Below the pieces are notes generated by a model. That model had not been told where the DNA came from and made no database searches. It saw nothing but the letters and a program-made list of their open reading frames with translations. The position numbers were made by a program, and so were the translations under genes. From JAUIAI01 sp049680625 (GTDB lineage: Bacteria > Pseudomonadota > Gammaproteobacteria > Burkholderiales > Burkholderiaceae_E): 40,058 nucleotides of DNA. Location: contig JBAUID010000024.1 of the NCBI GenBank assembly GCA_049680625.1, forward strand, positions 1 through 40,058. Reading direction: 5' to 3'. Positions within the stretch are counted from its first letter, which is position 1, and each line of letters begins with the position of its first letter. Of the stretch, positions 7,559 through 15,359 are shown piece after piece.

Positions 7559-7939
7559 AAAAGTGCTCCGGGAACCTTCGCCCGACCGTATTCGCCCGGA
7601 GCGAGTCCGGCGGCGTTTCGATCTTAGCGGTATTAACGACTAGAGATCAATTTTGCGCCGATTAATCAATAATTCAGCGCACGAGTCGGTGTGCGGTGGA
7701 GGGCTCCGGCTGAGCGGGGCCGGACTGGCCTGCGCAATACTGAAGATTGCCGGGGTTCGGGCGGGTTTCCATAATGTAAAAACCGGTGTTGGGTGAGCCA
7801 TTGAGCCATTAGCCCCTGCTGCGGGCGCAACAAGGGAGCGAGGCAACGCCAAACGGTGGCAATGCAATAGCATGCCACCGGTTGGTTAAGCTACGACCAA
7901 AGGGTTCGAATAGTTTGTGGCGGGCGAGCCCGCCACAAA
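7559..7939. other. Intergenic region between csp and the small exported protein
   Basis: 381 bases with no convincing gene. It contains the 18-bp inverted repeat at the csp stop codon and a smaller hairpin (CGGTGGCA 7854-7861 with TGCCACCG 7873-7880). It also has an 8-bp tandem duplication (GAGCCATT at 7795-7802 and 7803-7810) and a possible promoter at 7621-7650. The short minus-strand frames across 7640-7878 have no recognisable product. Confidence 0.6.
7621..7650 (-). promoter_or_regulatory. Possible sigma-70 promoter for the small exported protein
   Basis: On the minus strand TTGATC (7650-7645), an 18-base spacer and TAAGAT (7626-7621) give four of six matches in each hexamer. It lies about 60 bases upstream of the ATG at 7558. 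Confidence 0.3.
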
Positions 7940-7945
7940 CTATTC
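7908..7945 (-). repeat. 18-bp perfect inverted repeat overlapping the csp stop codon
   Basis: GAATAGTTTGTGGCGGGC (7908-7925) is perfectly complementary to 7928-7945, leaving a 2-base centre. In RNA this would be a 17-bp stem with a 4-base loop. The csp stop codon (TAG, 7942-7940) lies inside one arm. No T run follows on either strand, so it is not a standard intrinsic terminator. It may protect the 3' end or act in a Rho-dependent context. Confidence 0.85.
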
Positions 7946-8143
7946 GGCCTGGATTTTAGACGCCTGCTTGCCTTTCGGACCATCGACCACGTCGAACGTG
8001 ACCCGCTGGCCTTCTTTTAGCGACTTAAAGCCGCCCATTTCAATTGATGAAAAATGCGCGAATAAGTCTTCTCCGCCACCATCTGGAGTGATGAAGCCGA
8101 AACCCTTTGCATCGTTGAACCACTTAACTGTTCCAGAAGCCAT
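7940..8143 (-). CDS. CspA/CspD family cold-shock domain protein
   Basis: A 67-residue single cold-shock domain, an OB-fold that binds single-stranded RNA and DNA. RNP1 is KGFGFI (about residues 13-18) and RNP2 is DLFAHF (26-31); the N-terminal GTVKWFNDAKGFGFI is diagnostic. The start has GGGAG about seven bases upstream. It is divergent from clpS-clpA, the position occupied by cspD in many gammaproteobacteria, so it may be the cspD orthologue. Sequence alone does not separate CspD from other paralogues. The 3' end is built into a perfect inverted repeat. Confidence 0.95.
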   Translation of the reverse strand: MASGTVKWFNDAKGFGFITPDGGGEDLFAHFSSIEMGGFKSLKEGQRVTFDVVDGPKGKQASKIQAE

Positions 8144-8468
8144 TTACTTCTCCCTGCTGCAATTTCTTTGTCTCCGGGGGAATTGAAATATTGTTTGTTG
8201 CCCCCAAGTCCACTGTACGGGTCTTATAGCACCACTCGACCATCCGGTTATTTCGACCGCTCGTTGATAACGGTGTAAAAGAACTATTGATGTCTCACGT
8301 CGCCTCTGGCTCACTAGCAACCAGACCCGACGTGATTCTTCGCCCAAATCAGCCTGTACGTCAAGTCAAGGTGCCGGCTTTTGGAATTGTCCACCCTTTT
8401 GGATTTACTTATTAAACGGTGTATCGCACCGCTGGGTGGTTGTTGCACCGTTTCCCTGACTCTATAGA
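8144..8468. other. Divergent intergenic region between csp and clpS
   Basis: 325 bases. On the minus side it holds the csp leader with an extended -10 candidate. On the plus side, close to clpS, CGGTG (8417-8421) can pair with CACCG at 8427-8431. The longer AAACGGTG (8414-8421) can instead pair with CACCGTTT at 8446-8453. The word AACGGTGTA occurs at 8269-8277 and again at 8415-8423. No additional gene was recognised. Confidence 0.6.
8223..8231 (-). promoter_or_regulatory. Possible extended -10 promoter for csp
   Basis: On the minus strand TGCTATAAG reads as TG-n-TATAAG, an extended -10. It would place the transcript start about 70 bases before the csp ATG, a leader length in keeping with a regulated cold-shock mRNA. 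No good -35 is visible, as is tolerated for extended -10 promoters. Confidence 0.35.
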
Positions 8469-8786
8469 ATGGTTGGTATGGCATCTCGACCCGACTCCTC
8501 CCCCGTAATCGAGCGACAGGAATCGCAAGTCAAGCCGCCACCTATGTTTCAGGTGTTGCTGCTTAACGACGACTACACCCCAATGGAATTTGTAGTCACA
8601 GTTCTGCAGAAATTTTTTGGAAAAAGTCGAGAGGCAGCGACACAAATAATGTTAAAGGTACATAGAGAAGGGCGCGGTGTTTGTGGTGTCTATCCGCAAG
8701 ACGTAGCCGAAACGAAAGTCGATTTAGTGAGTAGCTTTGCACAGCAGCATCAACACCCGTTGCAGTGTGTGATGGAGGAAGCATGA
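8469..8786 (+). CDS. clpS: ATP-dependent Clp protease adaptor ClpS
   Basis: Adaptor that delivers N-degron substrates to ClpA. The 105-residue protein shows the ClpS core: PPPMFQVLLLNDDYTPMEFVV (the NDDYTPMEFV motif lines the N-end residue pocket), LQKFFGKSREAATQIMLKVHREGRGVCGVY, then PLQCVMEEA at the end. A second in-frame ATG at 8478 (MASRPDSS) is an alternative start; the N-terminal tail is disordered in the family, so the choice cannot be made from conservation. The stop codon overlaps the clpA start as ATGA, and the two genes are standard partners. Confidence 0.96.
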   Translation: MVGMASRPDSSPVIERQESQVKPPPMFQVLLLNDDYTPMEFVVTVLQKFFGKSREAATQIMLKVHREGRGVCGVYPQDVAETKVDLVSSFAQQHQHPLQCVMEEA

Positions 8787-11092
8787 TTGCCCAGGAACTA
8801 GAAGTGAGTTTGCACATGGCCTTTGTCGAGGCCCGTCAGCAACGTCACGAGTTCATTACCGTGGAGCACCTGCTTCTCGCATTGCTCGACAACCCCTCAG
8901 CGGCCGAGGTGCTGCGCGCCTGCGCAGCCAACTCAGACGAGTTGCGCAAGAGTCTGACGGGTTTCATCAAAGAGAACACGCCGGTTGTACCCGGCAGTGA
9001 AGAAATTGATACCCAGCCAACACTGGGTTTCCAGCGGGTGATTCAGCGGGCGATCATGCACGTTCAGTCAACCAGCAATGGCAAAAAAGAAGTCACCGGT
9101 GCCAATGTCCTGGTGGCCATCTTTGGCGAAAAGGATTCTCACGCGGTTTACTACCTCCATCAGCAGGGTATTACCCGCCTGGACGTCGTGAACTACATTT
9201 CGCATGGCATTACCAAAACACCTCAGCCAAAAGATCAGCCCAAAGAAGAGGCCGCTGAGCAAGAAGGTGAGGGCGGCGGCGGTAGCCAGCAAAGTGCACT
9301 GGAGCAATACACACAAAACCTTAATGTCCAGGCCCGTGACGGCAAAATCGACCCCCTTATTGGTCGGGAAGAAGAAGTCGAACGCGTTGTACAAATTCTG
9401 TGCCGTCGGCGTAAGAACAATCCCTTACTGGTTGGTGAAGCCGGTGTTGGCAAAACGGCTATTGCCGAAGGTCTTGCGCGCCGCATTACCGAAGGTGATG
9501 TGCCCGAAGTTCTCGAAGAAGCACAGGTTTATTCGCTTGATATGGGCGCATTGCTGGCCGGCACTAAATACCGGGGCGATTTTGAGCAACGCCTGAAGGC
9601 TGTGCTCAAAGCGCTTAAGCAAACTGAAAACGGTATTTTATTCATTGACGAAATCCACACCATTATTGGTGCTGGTTCGGCTTCGGGCGGTACCCTGGAC
9701 GCGTCGAACCTGCTCAAGCCGGCTTTGTCGTCCGGGCAGCTCAAATGTATTGGCGCAACTACGTTTACCGAATACCGCGGAATCTTCGAAAAAGATCACG
9801 CGCTGTCACGCCGGTTCCAAAAAATTGACGTTGTTGAGCCCAGTGTTGACCAGACGGTTCAGATTCTGCGTGGCCTGAAGTCTCGCTTTGAAGAGCACCA
9901 CAAGATCAAATACTCTGCGTCTGCCTTAACGACGGCGGCTGAGTTGGCTGACAAATACATCAACGATCGTTTCCTGCCTGATAAGGCAATTGACGTGATT
10001 GACGAAGCGGGTGCGGCTCAGCGGGTTCTTCCCAAGAATAAGCAGAAAAAAGTTATCAGCAAAACCGACATTGAAACCATCGTGTCGAAAATTGCGCGCA
10101 TTCCTCCGGCGTCGGTTTCGTCAGACGATCGAAGCAAGCTGCAACATCTCGATCGCGATCTGAAAAATACGGTCTTTGGTCAGGACCCAGCCATCGAAGC
10201 ACTGGCTGCTGCCATCAAGATGTCCCGCTCCGGCCTGGGTAAACCCGATAAGCCGATAGGTTCATTCCTGTTCTCGGGCCCAACCGGTGTCGGTAAAACC
10301 GAAGTGGCCCGGCAGTTGGCGTTCACCATGGGTATCGAGCTGATTCGCTTCGATATGTCCGAGTACATGGAGCGTCATGCGGTTTCGCGGCTCATTGGCG
10401 CCCCCCCGGGTTATGTTGGTTTCGATCAGGGTGGTTTGCTCACCGAGGCTGTTACCAAAAAACCGCATTCTGTGCTGTTGTTGGACGAAATCGAGAAAGC
10501 CCATCCGGAAATCTTCAATATTTTGTTGCAGGTGATGGACCACGGTTCACTGACCGATAACAACGGACGCAAGGCTGATTTCCGTAACGTGATCATTATT
10601 ATGACCACCAATGCGGGCGCCGCCAATTTGCAGAAAAACTCGATTGGCTTTTCGAACAACAAAGAAGCCGGCGACGAAATGGAAGAAATCAAGCGGATGT
10701 TCACGCCTGAGTTCCGAAATCGTCTGGACGCAACCATCAGTTTCGCTGCTCTGGATGAGAAAGTCATTCTGCGCGTCGTTGATAAGTTCCTGATGCAGCT
10801 GGAAGAGCAGTTGCTTGAAAAGAAGGTTGAGGCAATCTTTACCGATAAGCTGCGCAAGCATCTGGCCTCAAGTGGTTTCGATCCATTGATGGGTGCTCGT
10901 CCAATGCAACGGCTTATCCAGGACACGATTCGCAAGGCGCTGGCTGATGAATTGTTGTTTGGTAAGCTAACCAACGGCGGTAAGGTGACTGTCGACTTTA
11001 AGAAAGACGAAATCAAGCTGACCTACGAAGAGGCCAGCTCCCCGCCCTCGGGCGGTGAAGATGCCGAAGAGACAAAAACTGAGTCTGTCTGA
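8783..11092 (+). CDS. clpA: ATP-dependent Clp protease ATP-binding subunit ClpA
   Basis: AAA+ unfoldase that threads substrates into ClpP. The ATG at 8783 (overlapping the clpS stop) gives 769 residues, close to the E. coli 758. The N-domain occupies residues 1-140, followed by a Gly/Glu-rich linker (160-170). The first AAA+ module has Walker A GEAGVGKT (218-225) and Walker B LFIDE (286-290). The second has Walker A GPTGVGKT (499-506) and LLLDEIEKAHPEIFNILLQ. A SIGF tripeptide-type loop (NSIGFSNNKE) corresponds to the IGL/IGF loop that docks on ClpP, so this is a ClpP-partner rather than a ClpB-type disaggregase. The C-terminus ends in an acidic Ser/Glu tail. clpP itself is not in the window. 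Confidence 0.98.
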   Translation: MIAQELEVSLHMAFVEARQQRHEFITVEHLLLALLDNPSAAEVLRACAANSDELRKSLTGFIKENTPVVPGSEEIDTQPTLGFQRVIQRAIMHVQSTSNGKKEVTGANVLVAIFGEKDSHAVYYLHQQGITRLDVVNYISHGITKTPQPKDQPKEEAAEQEGEGGGGSQQSALEQYTQNLNVQARDGKIDPLIGREEEVERVVQILCRRRKNNPLLVGEAGVGKTAIAEGLARRITEGDVPEVLEEAQVYSLDMGALLAGTKYRGDFEQRLKAVLKALKQTENGILFIDEIHTIIGAGSASGGTLDASNLLKPALSSGQLKCIGATTFTEYRGIFEKDHALSRRFQKIDVVEPSVDQTVQILRGLKSRFEEHHKIKYSASALTTAAELADKYINDRFLPDKAIDVIDEAGAAQRVLPKNKQKKVISKTDIETIVSKIARIPPASVSSDDRSKLQHLDRDLKNTVFGQDPAIEALAAAIKMSRSGLGKPDKPIGSFLFSGPTGVGKTEVARQLAFTMGIELIRFDMSEYMERHAVSRLIGAPPGYVGFDQGGLLTEAVTKKPHSVLLLDEIEKAHPEIFNILLQVMDHGSLTDNNGRKADFRNVIIIMTTNAGAANLQKNSIGFSNNKEAGDEMEEIKRMFTPEFRNRLDATISFAALDEKVILRVVDKFLMQLEEQLLEKKVEAIFTDKLRKHLASSGFDPLMGARPMQRLIQDTIRKALADELLFGKLTNGGKVTVDFKKDEIKLTYEEASSPPSGGEDAEETKTESV

Positions 11093-11142
11093 CAACTGAC
11101 CGTTACGCCGTGACGCCGTTACGTTAACTCAATGCAACACCA

Positions 11143-11179
11143 CGCGGGCTGCGTCCTAACAAGATGCGGCCCGCGTTTT
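11143..11179 (+). terminator. Intrinsic terminator after clpA
   Basis: A 13-bp stem (11143-11155 with 11163-11175, two G-U pairs) beginning CGCGGGC and ending GCCCGCG is followed by TTTT. It separates the clpS-clpA and dsbB-tal transcription units. Confidence 0.85.
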
Positions 11180-11213
11180 ACATTCTAATAATTGATTCAG
11201 ACTGAGAAGACTC

Positions 11214-11741
11214 ATGAGTGGTAGTGGTGAATTTGACGAAGACTGGGCTAACGTAAAGCGTCCTTATGCGCGTTACGCCCTGGGAGTAGGGTTGGCTACG
11301 TTTGCAGCGGTCGGGGTTGCGCTGATTCTGCAACATGTTTCTGAAATGGAACCTTGCGCCTGGTGCACTTTGCAGCGCCTTTTGTTTATTGTGATGGGTG
11401 TTTTATCGGTTGGTGTCTGGTTAACTGCGAACAATCCTGGCCCGGCACGGGCTCTTGCGGCCCTGGCCGTGATCACCGGCATTGCCGGCGTGGCCGCCGC
11501 GATGTGGCAGCACCTGGTGGCCGCTGCAAGTAATTCATGTGCCATGACGCTGGCCGACAAAATTATCAGTGCCACATACCTGGACCAGCTGATGCCGTGG
11601 ATGTTCCAGGCGCGGGCGATGTGTGACGAAGCTAACGTCCCGTTTCTGGGCGTGCCGTTTGCCCTGTGGAGCGCGATACTTTTTGTCGGATTCACCCTGG
11701 TGATGCTGATTGTCACTTTTGCCAAGGGGTCAATGAAATGA
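11214..11741 (+). CDS. dsbB: Disulfide bond formation protein B
   Basis: Inner-membrane quinone reductase that reoxidises DsbA. The 175-residue protein has four hydrophobic segments (about residues 21-41, 55-70, 78-97 and 147-170). The first periplasmic loop contains the redox pair C48-A-W-C51 followed by LQR. The second carries Cys109 and Cys137. These two pairs are the complete DsbB set, and the Arg after CxxC matches the quinone-binding position. The N-terminal 15 residues are acidic and cytoplasmic. The stop overlaps the transaldolase start as ATGA. That pairing with a pentose-phosphate enzyme has no obvious functional logic and may only reflect cotranscription. Confidence 0.95.
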   Translation: MSGSGEFDEDWANVKRPYARYALGVGLATFAAVGVALILQHVSEMEPCAWCTLQRLLFIVMGVLSVGVWLTANNPGPARALAALAVITGIAGVAAAMWQHLVAAASNSCAMTLADKIISATYLDQLMPWMFQARAMCDEANVPFLGVPFALWSAILFVGFTLVMLIVTFAKGSMK

Positions 11742-12676
11742 ATGCACTGGATTCTCTGAAACAGTCCACCGTTGTGGTGGCAGACACGGGCGACTTCAAC
11801 AGCATGCGCGAATATACGCCGCGCGATGCAACAACCAACCCGACCCTGATTGTCAAAGCGCTGCAAAAGCCCGAGTACCAGCCTCTATTAGCGCAAACGG
11901 TTGCGGCAAATAAAGGCGCCGACCTGGCAGGTATTACCGATGCGTTGCTGGTGAGGTTTGGCACTGAGATCCTTAAAATTATTCCCGGCCGCGTATCGAC
12001 TGAAGTCGATGCCCGTTTGTCTTTTGATACCGCCGGCAGTATTGCGCGGGCGGAACGCATCATTGGGTTGTACGAAAAAGAAGGGATCGACCGTGAACGT
12101 ATCCTGATTAAAGTGGCCTCCACCTGGGAAGGTATAAAAGCGGCTGAGGCCTTACAGAAGAAAGGCGTTAACTGTAATCTGACCCTGATGTTTGCCTTTG
12201 AGCAAGCGGTTGCTTGCGCCGAAGCCGGGGTGACGTTAATTTCCCCCTTTGTAGGGCGGATCTACGACTGGTACAAGAAGAAAGAAAACCGCGACTACAC
12301 CGGCGAAGAAGATCCTGGAGTGCATTCAGTGCGTCGTATCTACGAGTACTACAAGCGTTTCGGTTATAAGACTGAAGTCATGGGGGCGAGTTTTCGCAAC
12401 ACCGGGCAGATTCTTGCGCTGGCCGGTTGTGATTTGCTGACTATCAGCCCTGACTTACTTGGGCAGCTAAGCGCGTCTGATGTGCCCGTGCCGGTTAAGC
12501 TGGACGAAGCCACTGCAAAAAAAGCTGAGCTGCAAAAAATCAGTCTTGATGAAGCCAGTTTTCGTTTTGGGCTGAATGAAGACGCGATGGCTACTGACAA
12601 ACTATCCGAAGGGATTCGTGCGTTTGTCAGTGATGCCGTAGTGCTCGATGGACTTATCCAAAAAGCGACGACTTAA
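11738..12676 (+). CDS. tal: Transaldolase
   Basis: Transfers a dihydroxyacetone unit between sugar phosphates in the non-oxidative pentose phosphate pathway; cytoplasmic. I choose the ATG at 11738 (312 residues, E. coli TalB 317), which overlaps the dsbB stop. Key residues match TalB: Asp17 (VVADTGDF), Asn34/35 region (RDATTNPTL), Glu89 (VSTEVDARLSFD), Schiff-base Lys125 (RILIKVASTWEG), and the phosphate-site segment MGASFRNTGQI near residue 220. The VHSVRRIYEYYKRFGY segment is typical of the TalB-type subfamily. Confidence 0.97.
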   Translation: MNALDSLKQSTVVVADTGDFNSMREYTPRDATTNPTLIVKALQKPEYQPLLAQTVAANKGADLAGITDALLVRFGTEILKIIPGRVSTEVDARLSFDTAGSIARAERIIGLYEKEGIDRERILIKVASTWEGIKAAEALQKKGVNCNLTLMFAFEQAVACAEAGVTLISPFVGRIYDWYKKKENRDYTGEEDPGVHSVRRIYEYYKRFGYKTEVMGASFRNTGQILALAGCDLLTISPDLLGQLSASDVPVPVKLDEATAKKAELQKISLDEASFRFGLNEDAMATDKLSEGIRAFVSDAVVLDGLIQKATT

Positions 12677-12706
12677 GGCTCAGCCCACGACCTAAAGGAG
12701 TGACCC

Positions 12707-14329
12707 ATGCCCGGAAAGTCCGCTCACACCGATACATTCGCTCGCGACAATCTGCCACCGCCAAACCAATGGCCGGATCTGCTGCTGGAGGGTTTTGACT
12801 ATCCCGACCAATTAAACGCCGGGGTCGAATTGACTGATGCGATGGTCAGCAAGGGCTTTGGCGACCGCATCGCGCTGATTGGCAACGGTCGGCGGCGCAC
12901 GTACAAAGAGCTGAGCGACTGGACCAACCGCCTGGCTCATGTGATGGTCGACAACCTGGGCATCAAACCCGGCAACCGGGTACTGATTCGCTCGGCCAAC
13001 AACCCGGCCATGGTGGCCTGTTGGCTGGCGGCGACCAAAGCCGGTGCCGTGGTTGTGAACACCATGCCAATGCTGCGGGCGGGGGAGTTAACCGCCATTG
13101 TGGATAAGGCGCAAATATCTCATGCCTTGTGTGACACCCGCTTAATGGAAGAAATCGTTGCCTGCGCAAAAGACAGTGAATTTTTAAGGTCTGTTGTCAG
13201 CTTTGACGGGACGTCTAATCACGACGCTGAACTGGATCGCCTGGCACTGGAAAAACCAGTGGCTTTTGATGCCATACAAACCAGCAGTGATGATGTCGCT
13301 TTGCTGGGTTTTACTTCGGGCACAACCGGCTCACCAAAAGCCACGATGCACTTTCACCGCGACTTGCTGATCATTGCGGACGGTTATGCTAAAGAAGTGC
13401 TTGGGGTAACCGAAGATGATATCTTTGTCGGTTCGCCGCCGCTGGCGTTTACCTTTGGCCTGGGTGGGCTGGCTGTTTTTCCATTGCGCTTTGGGGCTGC
13501 CGCTACTTTGCTGGAAAACGCGGCCCCACCGAATCTGATCGAGATAATCGAAAAGTATCGGGCCACCGTGTGTTTTACCGCACCGACGGCGTACCGCGCG
13601 ATGTTGCGGGCAATGGATGAGGGTGCCGATTTATCCAGCCTGCGCGCAGCCGTGTCAGCGGGTGAAACTCTGCCGGCCCCGGTGTACGACGAGTGGATGG
13701 CAAAAACCGGCAAACCCATGCTCGACGGCATTGGGGCGACCGAGATGCTGCATATCTTCATAACCAATCGTTTTGATGATCACCGCCCCGCCTGCACTGG
13801 CAAAGTGGTTACCGGATATGAAGCCAAAGTGATTGACGACAACGGCGCGGCGCTGCCATTTGGTGAAGTGGGCCGTCTTGCCGTACGTGGTCCGACGGGT
13901 TGTCGTTACCTGGCTGACGACCGCCAGCAAGCCTATGTGAAGGATGGTTGGAACATCACCGGTGACAGTTTTTCGATGGACGAGCAGGGGTATCTGACCT
14001 TTGCGGCGCGTAACGACGACATGATCATATCGTCTGGCTACAACATTGCCGGCCCCGAAGTAGAGGCCGCATTGTTGTCACACCACCTGGTGGTCGAGTG
14101 TGCGGTGGTTGGCGCACCCGATGCTGAGCGTGGTCATATCGTGCAAGCCCATGTTGTGCTGATTGAGTCCGCCAGCCGGGACGACAACACGGTAAAAGCC
14201 CTGCAAGATCACGTGAAAGCCAGTATCGCGCCGTATAAGTATCCGCGCTCCGTAGTGTTTTGTGACGGGTTGCCAAAAACCCAGACGGGCAAAATTCAGC
14301 GCTTCAGGCTGAAGGAAGAAAACACCTGA
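12707..14329 (+). CDS. AMP-dependent acyl/aryl-CoA ligase, 2-aminobenzoate/benzoate-CoA ligase-like
   Basis: An adenylate-forming ligase that would activate a carboxylic acid with ATP and then load it on CoA. The protein has 540 residues. Motifs in order: P-loop-like TSGTTGSPK (203-211), GIGATEM (341-347), the ATP-binding GD at 419-420, the hinge around ARNDDMI (434-440) and the catalytic lysine K529 in PKTQTGKIQR. The sequence GIGATEMLHIFI and the N-terminal NLPPPNQWPDLLL segment resemble benzoate- and 2-aminobenzoate-CoA ligases more than fatty-acyl ligases, so an aromatic or small-ring acid is my best guess, not a demonstrated substrate. A good ribosome-binding site (AAGGAG) precedes the ATG. 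The stop overlaps the start of the dioxygenase gene (TGATG), so the two products are probably made together. Confidence 0.9.
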   Translation: MPGKSAHTDTFARDNLPPPNQWPDLLLEGFDYPDQLNAGVELTDAMVSKGFGDRIALIGNGRRRTYKELSDWTNRLAHVMVDNLGIKPGNRVLIRSANNPAMVACWLAATKAGAVVVNTMPMLRAGELTAIVDKAQISHALCDTRLMEEIVACAKDSEFLRSVVSFDGTSNHDAELDRLALEKPVAFDAIQTSSDDVALLGFTSGTTGSPKATMHFHRDLLIIADGYAKEVLGVTEDDIFVGSPPLAFTFGLGGLAVFPLRFGAAATLLENAAPPNLIEIIEKYRATVCFTAPTAYRAMLRAMDEGADLSSLRAAVSAGETLPAPVYDEWMAKTGKPMLDGIGATEMLHIFITNRFDDHRPACTGKVVTGYEAKVIDDNGAALPFGEVGRLAVRGPTGCRYLADDRQQAYVKDGWNITGDSFSMDEQGYLTFAARNDDMIISSGYNIAGPEVEAALLSHHLVVECAVVGAPDAERGHIVQAHVVLIESASRDDNTVKALQDHVKASIAPYKYPRSVVFCDGLPKTQTGKIQRFRLKEENT

Positions 14330-15309
14330 TGAGCTTGATACTGAAAGAAAAAATTGTTGGTCCGGCCGCATGGCGCGGTAGCGAACTGGCGGGTGATTTC
14401 TCATGGATACATCATCTGAGCGAATCGGATATCAACGGGATTGATCAGGCCCTGGCATTCACCAAAGCGCGCGGACGTGTATTTCCCGCACTACATGCGG
14501 AAGATTTTCCCTTACCGGGGTTGAAAACCCTGCTCGACGGCTTCGCCAGCGAACTGGAAACGGGCAGGGGGTTCCTGTTGTTACGCGGATTGCCGGTTGA
14601 GCGTTACAGCGAACAAGAGATCAACATCATTTATTACGGTATTGGTCTGAACCTGGGCCAGCCGGTTCGGCAAAACCCGCAAGGGGACTTGCTTGGCCTG
14701 GTGATGAACGTTGGCGATTTGAACGACAAACACACCCGGGTCTATGAGACCAACGCCTATCTGCCATATCACAGCGACCCCTCGGATGTTGTTGGCTTGC
14801 TGTGTCTGCGTCAGGCGCATGTGGGTGGCGTCAGCAGTCTGGTCAGTGCCGCCTCGGTGTACAACGAAATCCTGGAAAAACATCCGGAATACCTTGCCCT
14901 GTTTTACCGGCCGTTCTACTACGCCCACCTGGGTGAAGACTTACCCAGCCTGTCACCCTTGTTCAGCTATAACGAAGGCAAACTCAGTTGCCGCTATTTG
15001 CGCCAGTATATTGAGCTGGGGCACGAAGTTCGCGGCCTGCCGCTATCCAGAGTAGAAATCGAGGCCCTGGATTTGTTCGATTCAATCACCCATGACCCGC
15101 AGGTTCGGCTCGACATGATGCTTGAGCCGGGGGATTTACAATTCGCGAACAACTACGCCGTACTGCATTCGCGAACCGCGTTTGAAGATTCGGTCGAACC
15201 GCAATTGCATCGAAAGATGCTGCGCTTGTGGTTGAAAATGCCGAATGCACGTCGTCTGGCGGTGGATTTTCCGGGGCGGAACGGATTCGGCGCACCTCAC
15301 AGTTTTTAG
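14329..15309 (+). CDS. TauD/TfdA-family Fe(II)/2-oxoglutarate dioxygenase
   Basis: A putative non-haem iron oxygenase of 326 residues. The metal triad is visible: His148-x-Asp150 (LPYHSDPSDV) and distal His280 (YAVLHSRTAF). An Arg in RKMLRLWLKMP (295-302) is positioned to bind 2-oxoglutarate. GGVSSLVSAASVYNEIL, after the HxD motif, is typical of the TauD/clavaminate-synthase-like fold. The substrate is unknown. The start codon overlaps the stop of the CoA ligase gene, and no aromatic-ring epoxidase or reductase genes typical of 2-aminobenzoyl-CoA or benzoyl-CoA pathways are nearby. Hydroxylation of the same compound or of its CoA ester is therefore a reasonable but untested idea. Confidence 0.88.
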   Translation: MSLILKEKIVGPAAWRGSELAGDFSWIHHLSESDINGIDQALAFTKARGRVFPALHAEDFPLPGLKTLLDGFASELETGRGFLLLRGLPVERYSEQEINIIYYGIGLNLGQPVRQNPQGDLLGLVMNVGDLNDKHTRVYETNAYLPYHSDPSDVVGLLCLRQAHVGGVSSLVSAASVYNEILEKHPEYLALFYRPFYYAHLGEDLPSLSPLFSYNEGKLSCRYLRQYIELGHEVRGLPLSRVEIEALDLFDSITHDPQVRLDMMLEPGDLQFANNYAVLHSRTAFEDSVEPQLHRKMLRLWLKMPNARRLAVDFPGRNGFGAPHSF

Positions 15310-15359
15310 CATCGCACCATAGCGCACGAAGGAATTTCAAGGTCTCCCAGGCGGTTTCA

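Noticed and set aside
7559..7907. Small RNA gene between csp and the small exported protein
   Set aside because: Hairpins exist, but no promoter-terminator pair frames a transcript; I could not support it.
7895..7915. GGTTCGAAT resembling a tRNA T-loop
   Set aside because: The flanking bases do not pair as a T-stem, and no acceptor, D or anticodon arms can be found nearby.
10426..11016. 196-codon antisense frame inside clpA
   Set aside because: Complementary to a highly conserved AAA+ domain; Ser/Arg-rich with no family resemblance.
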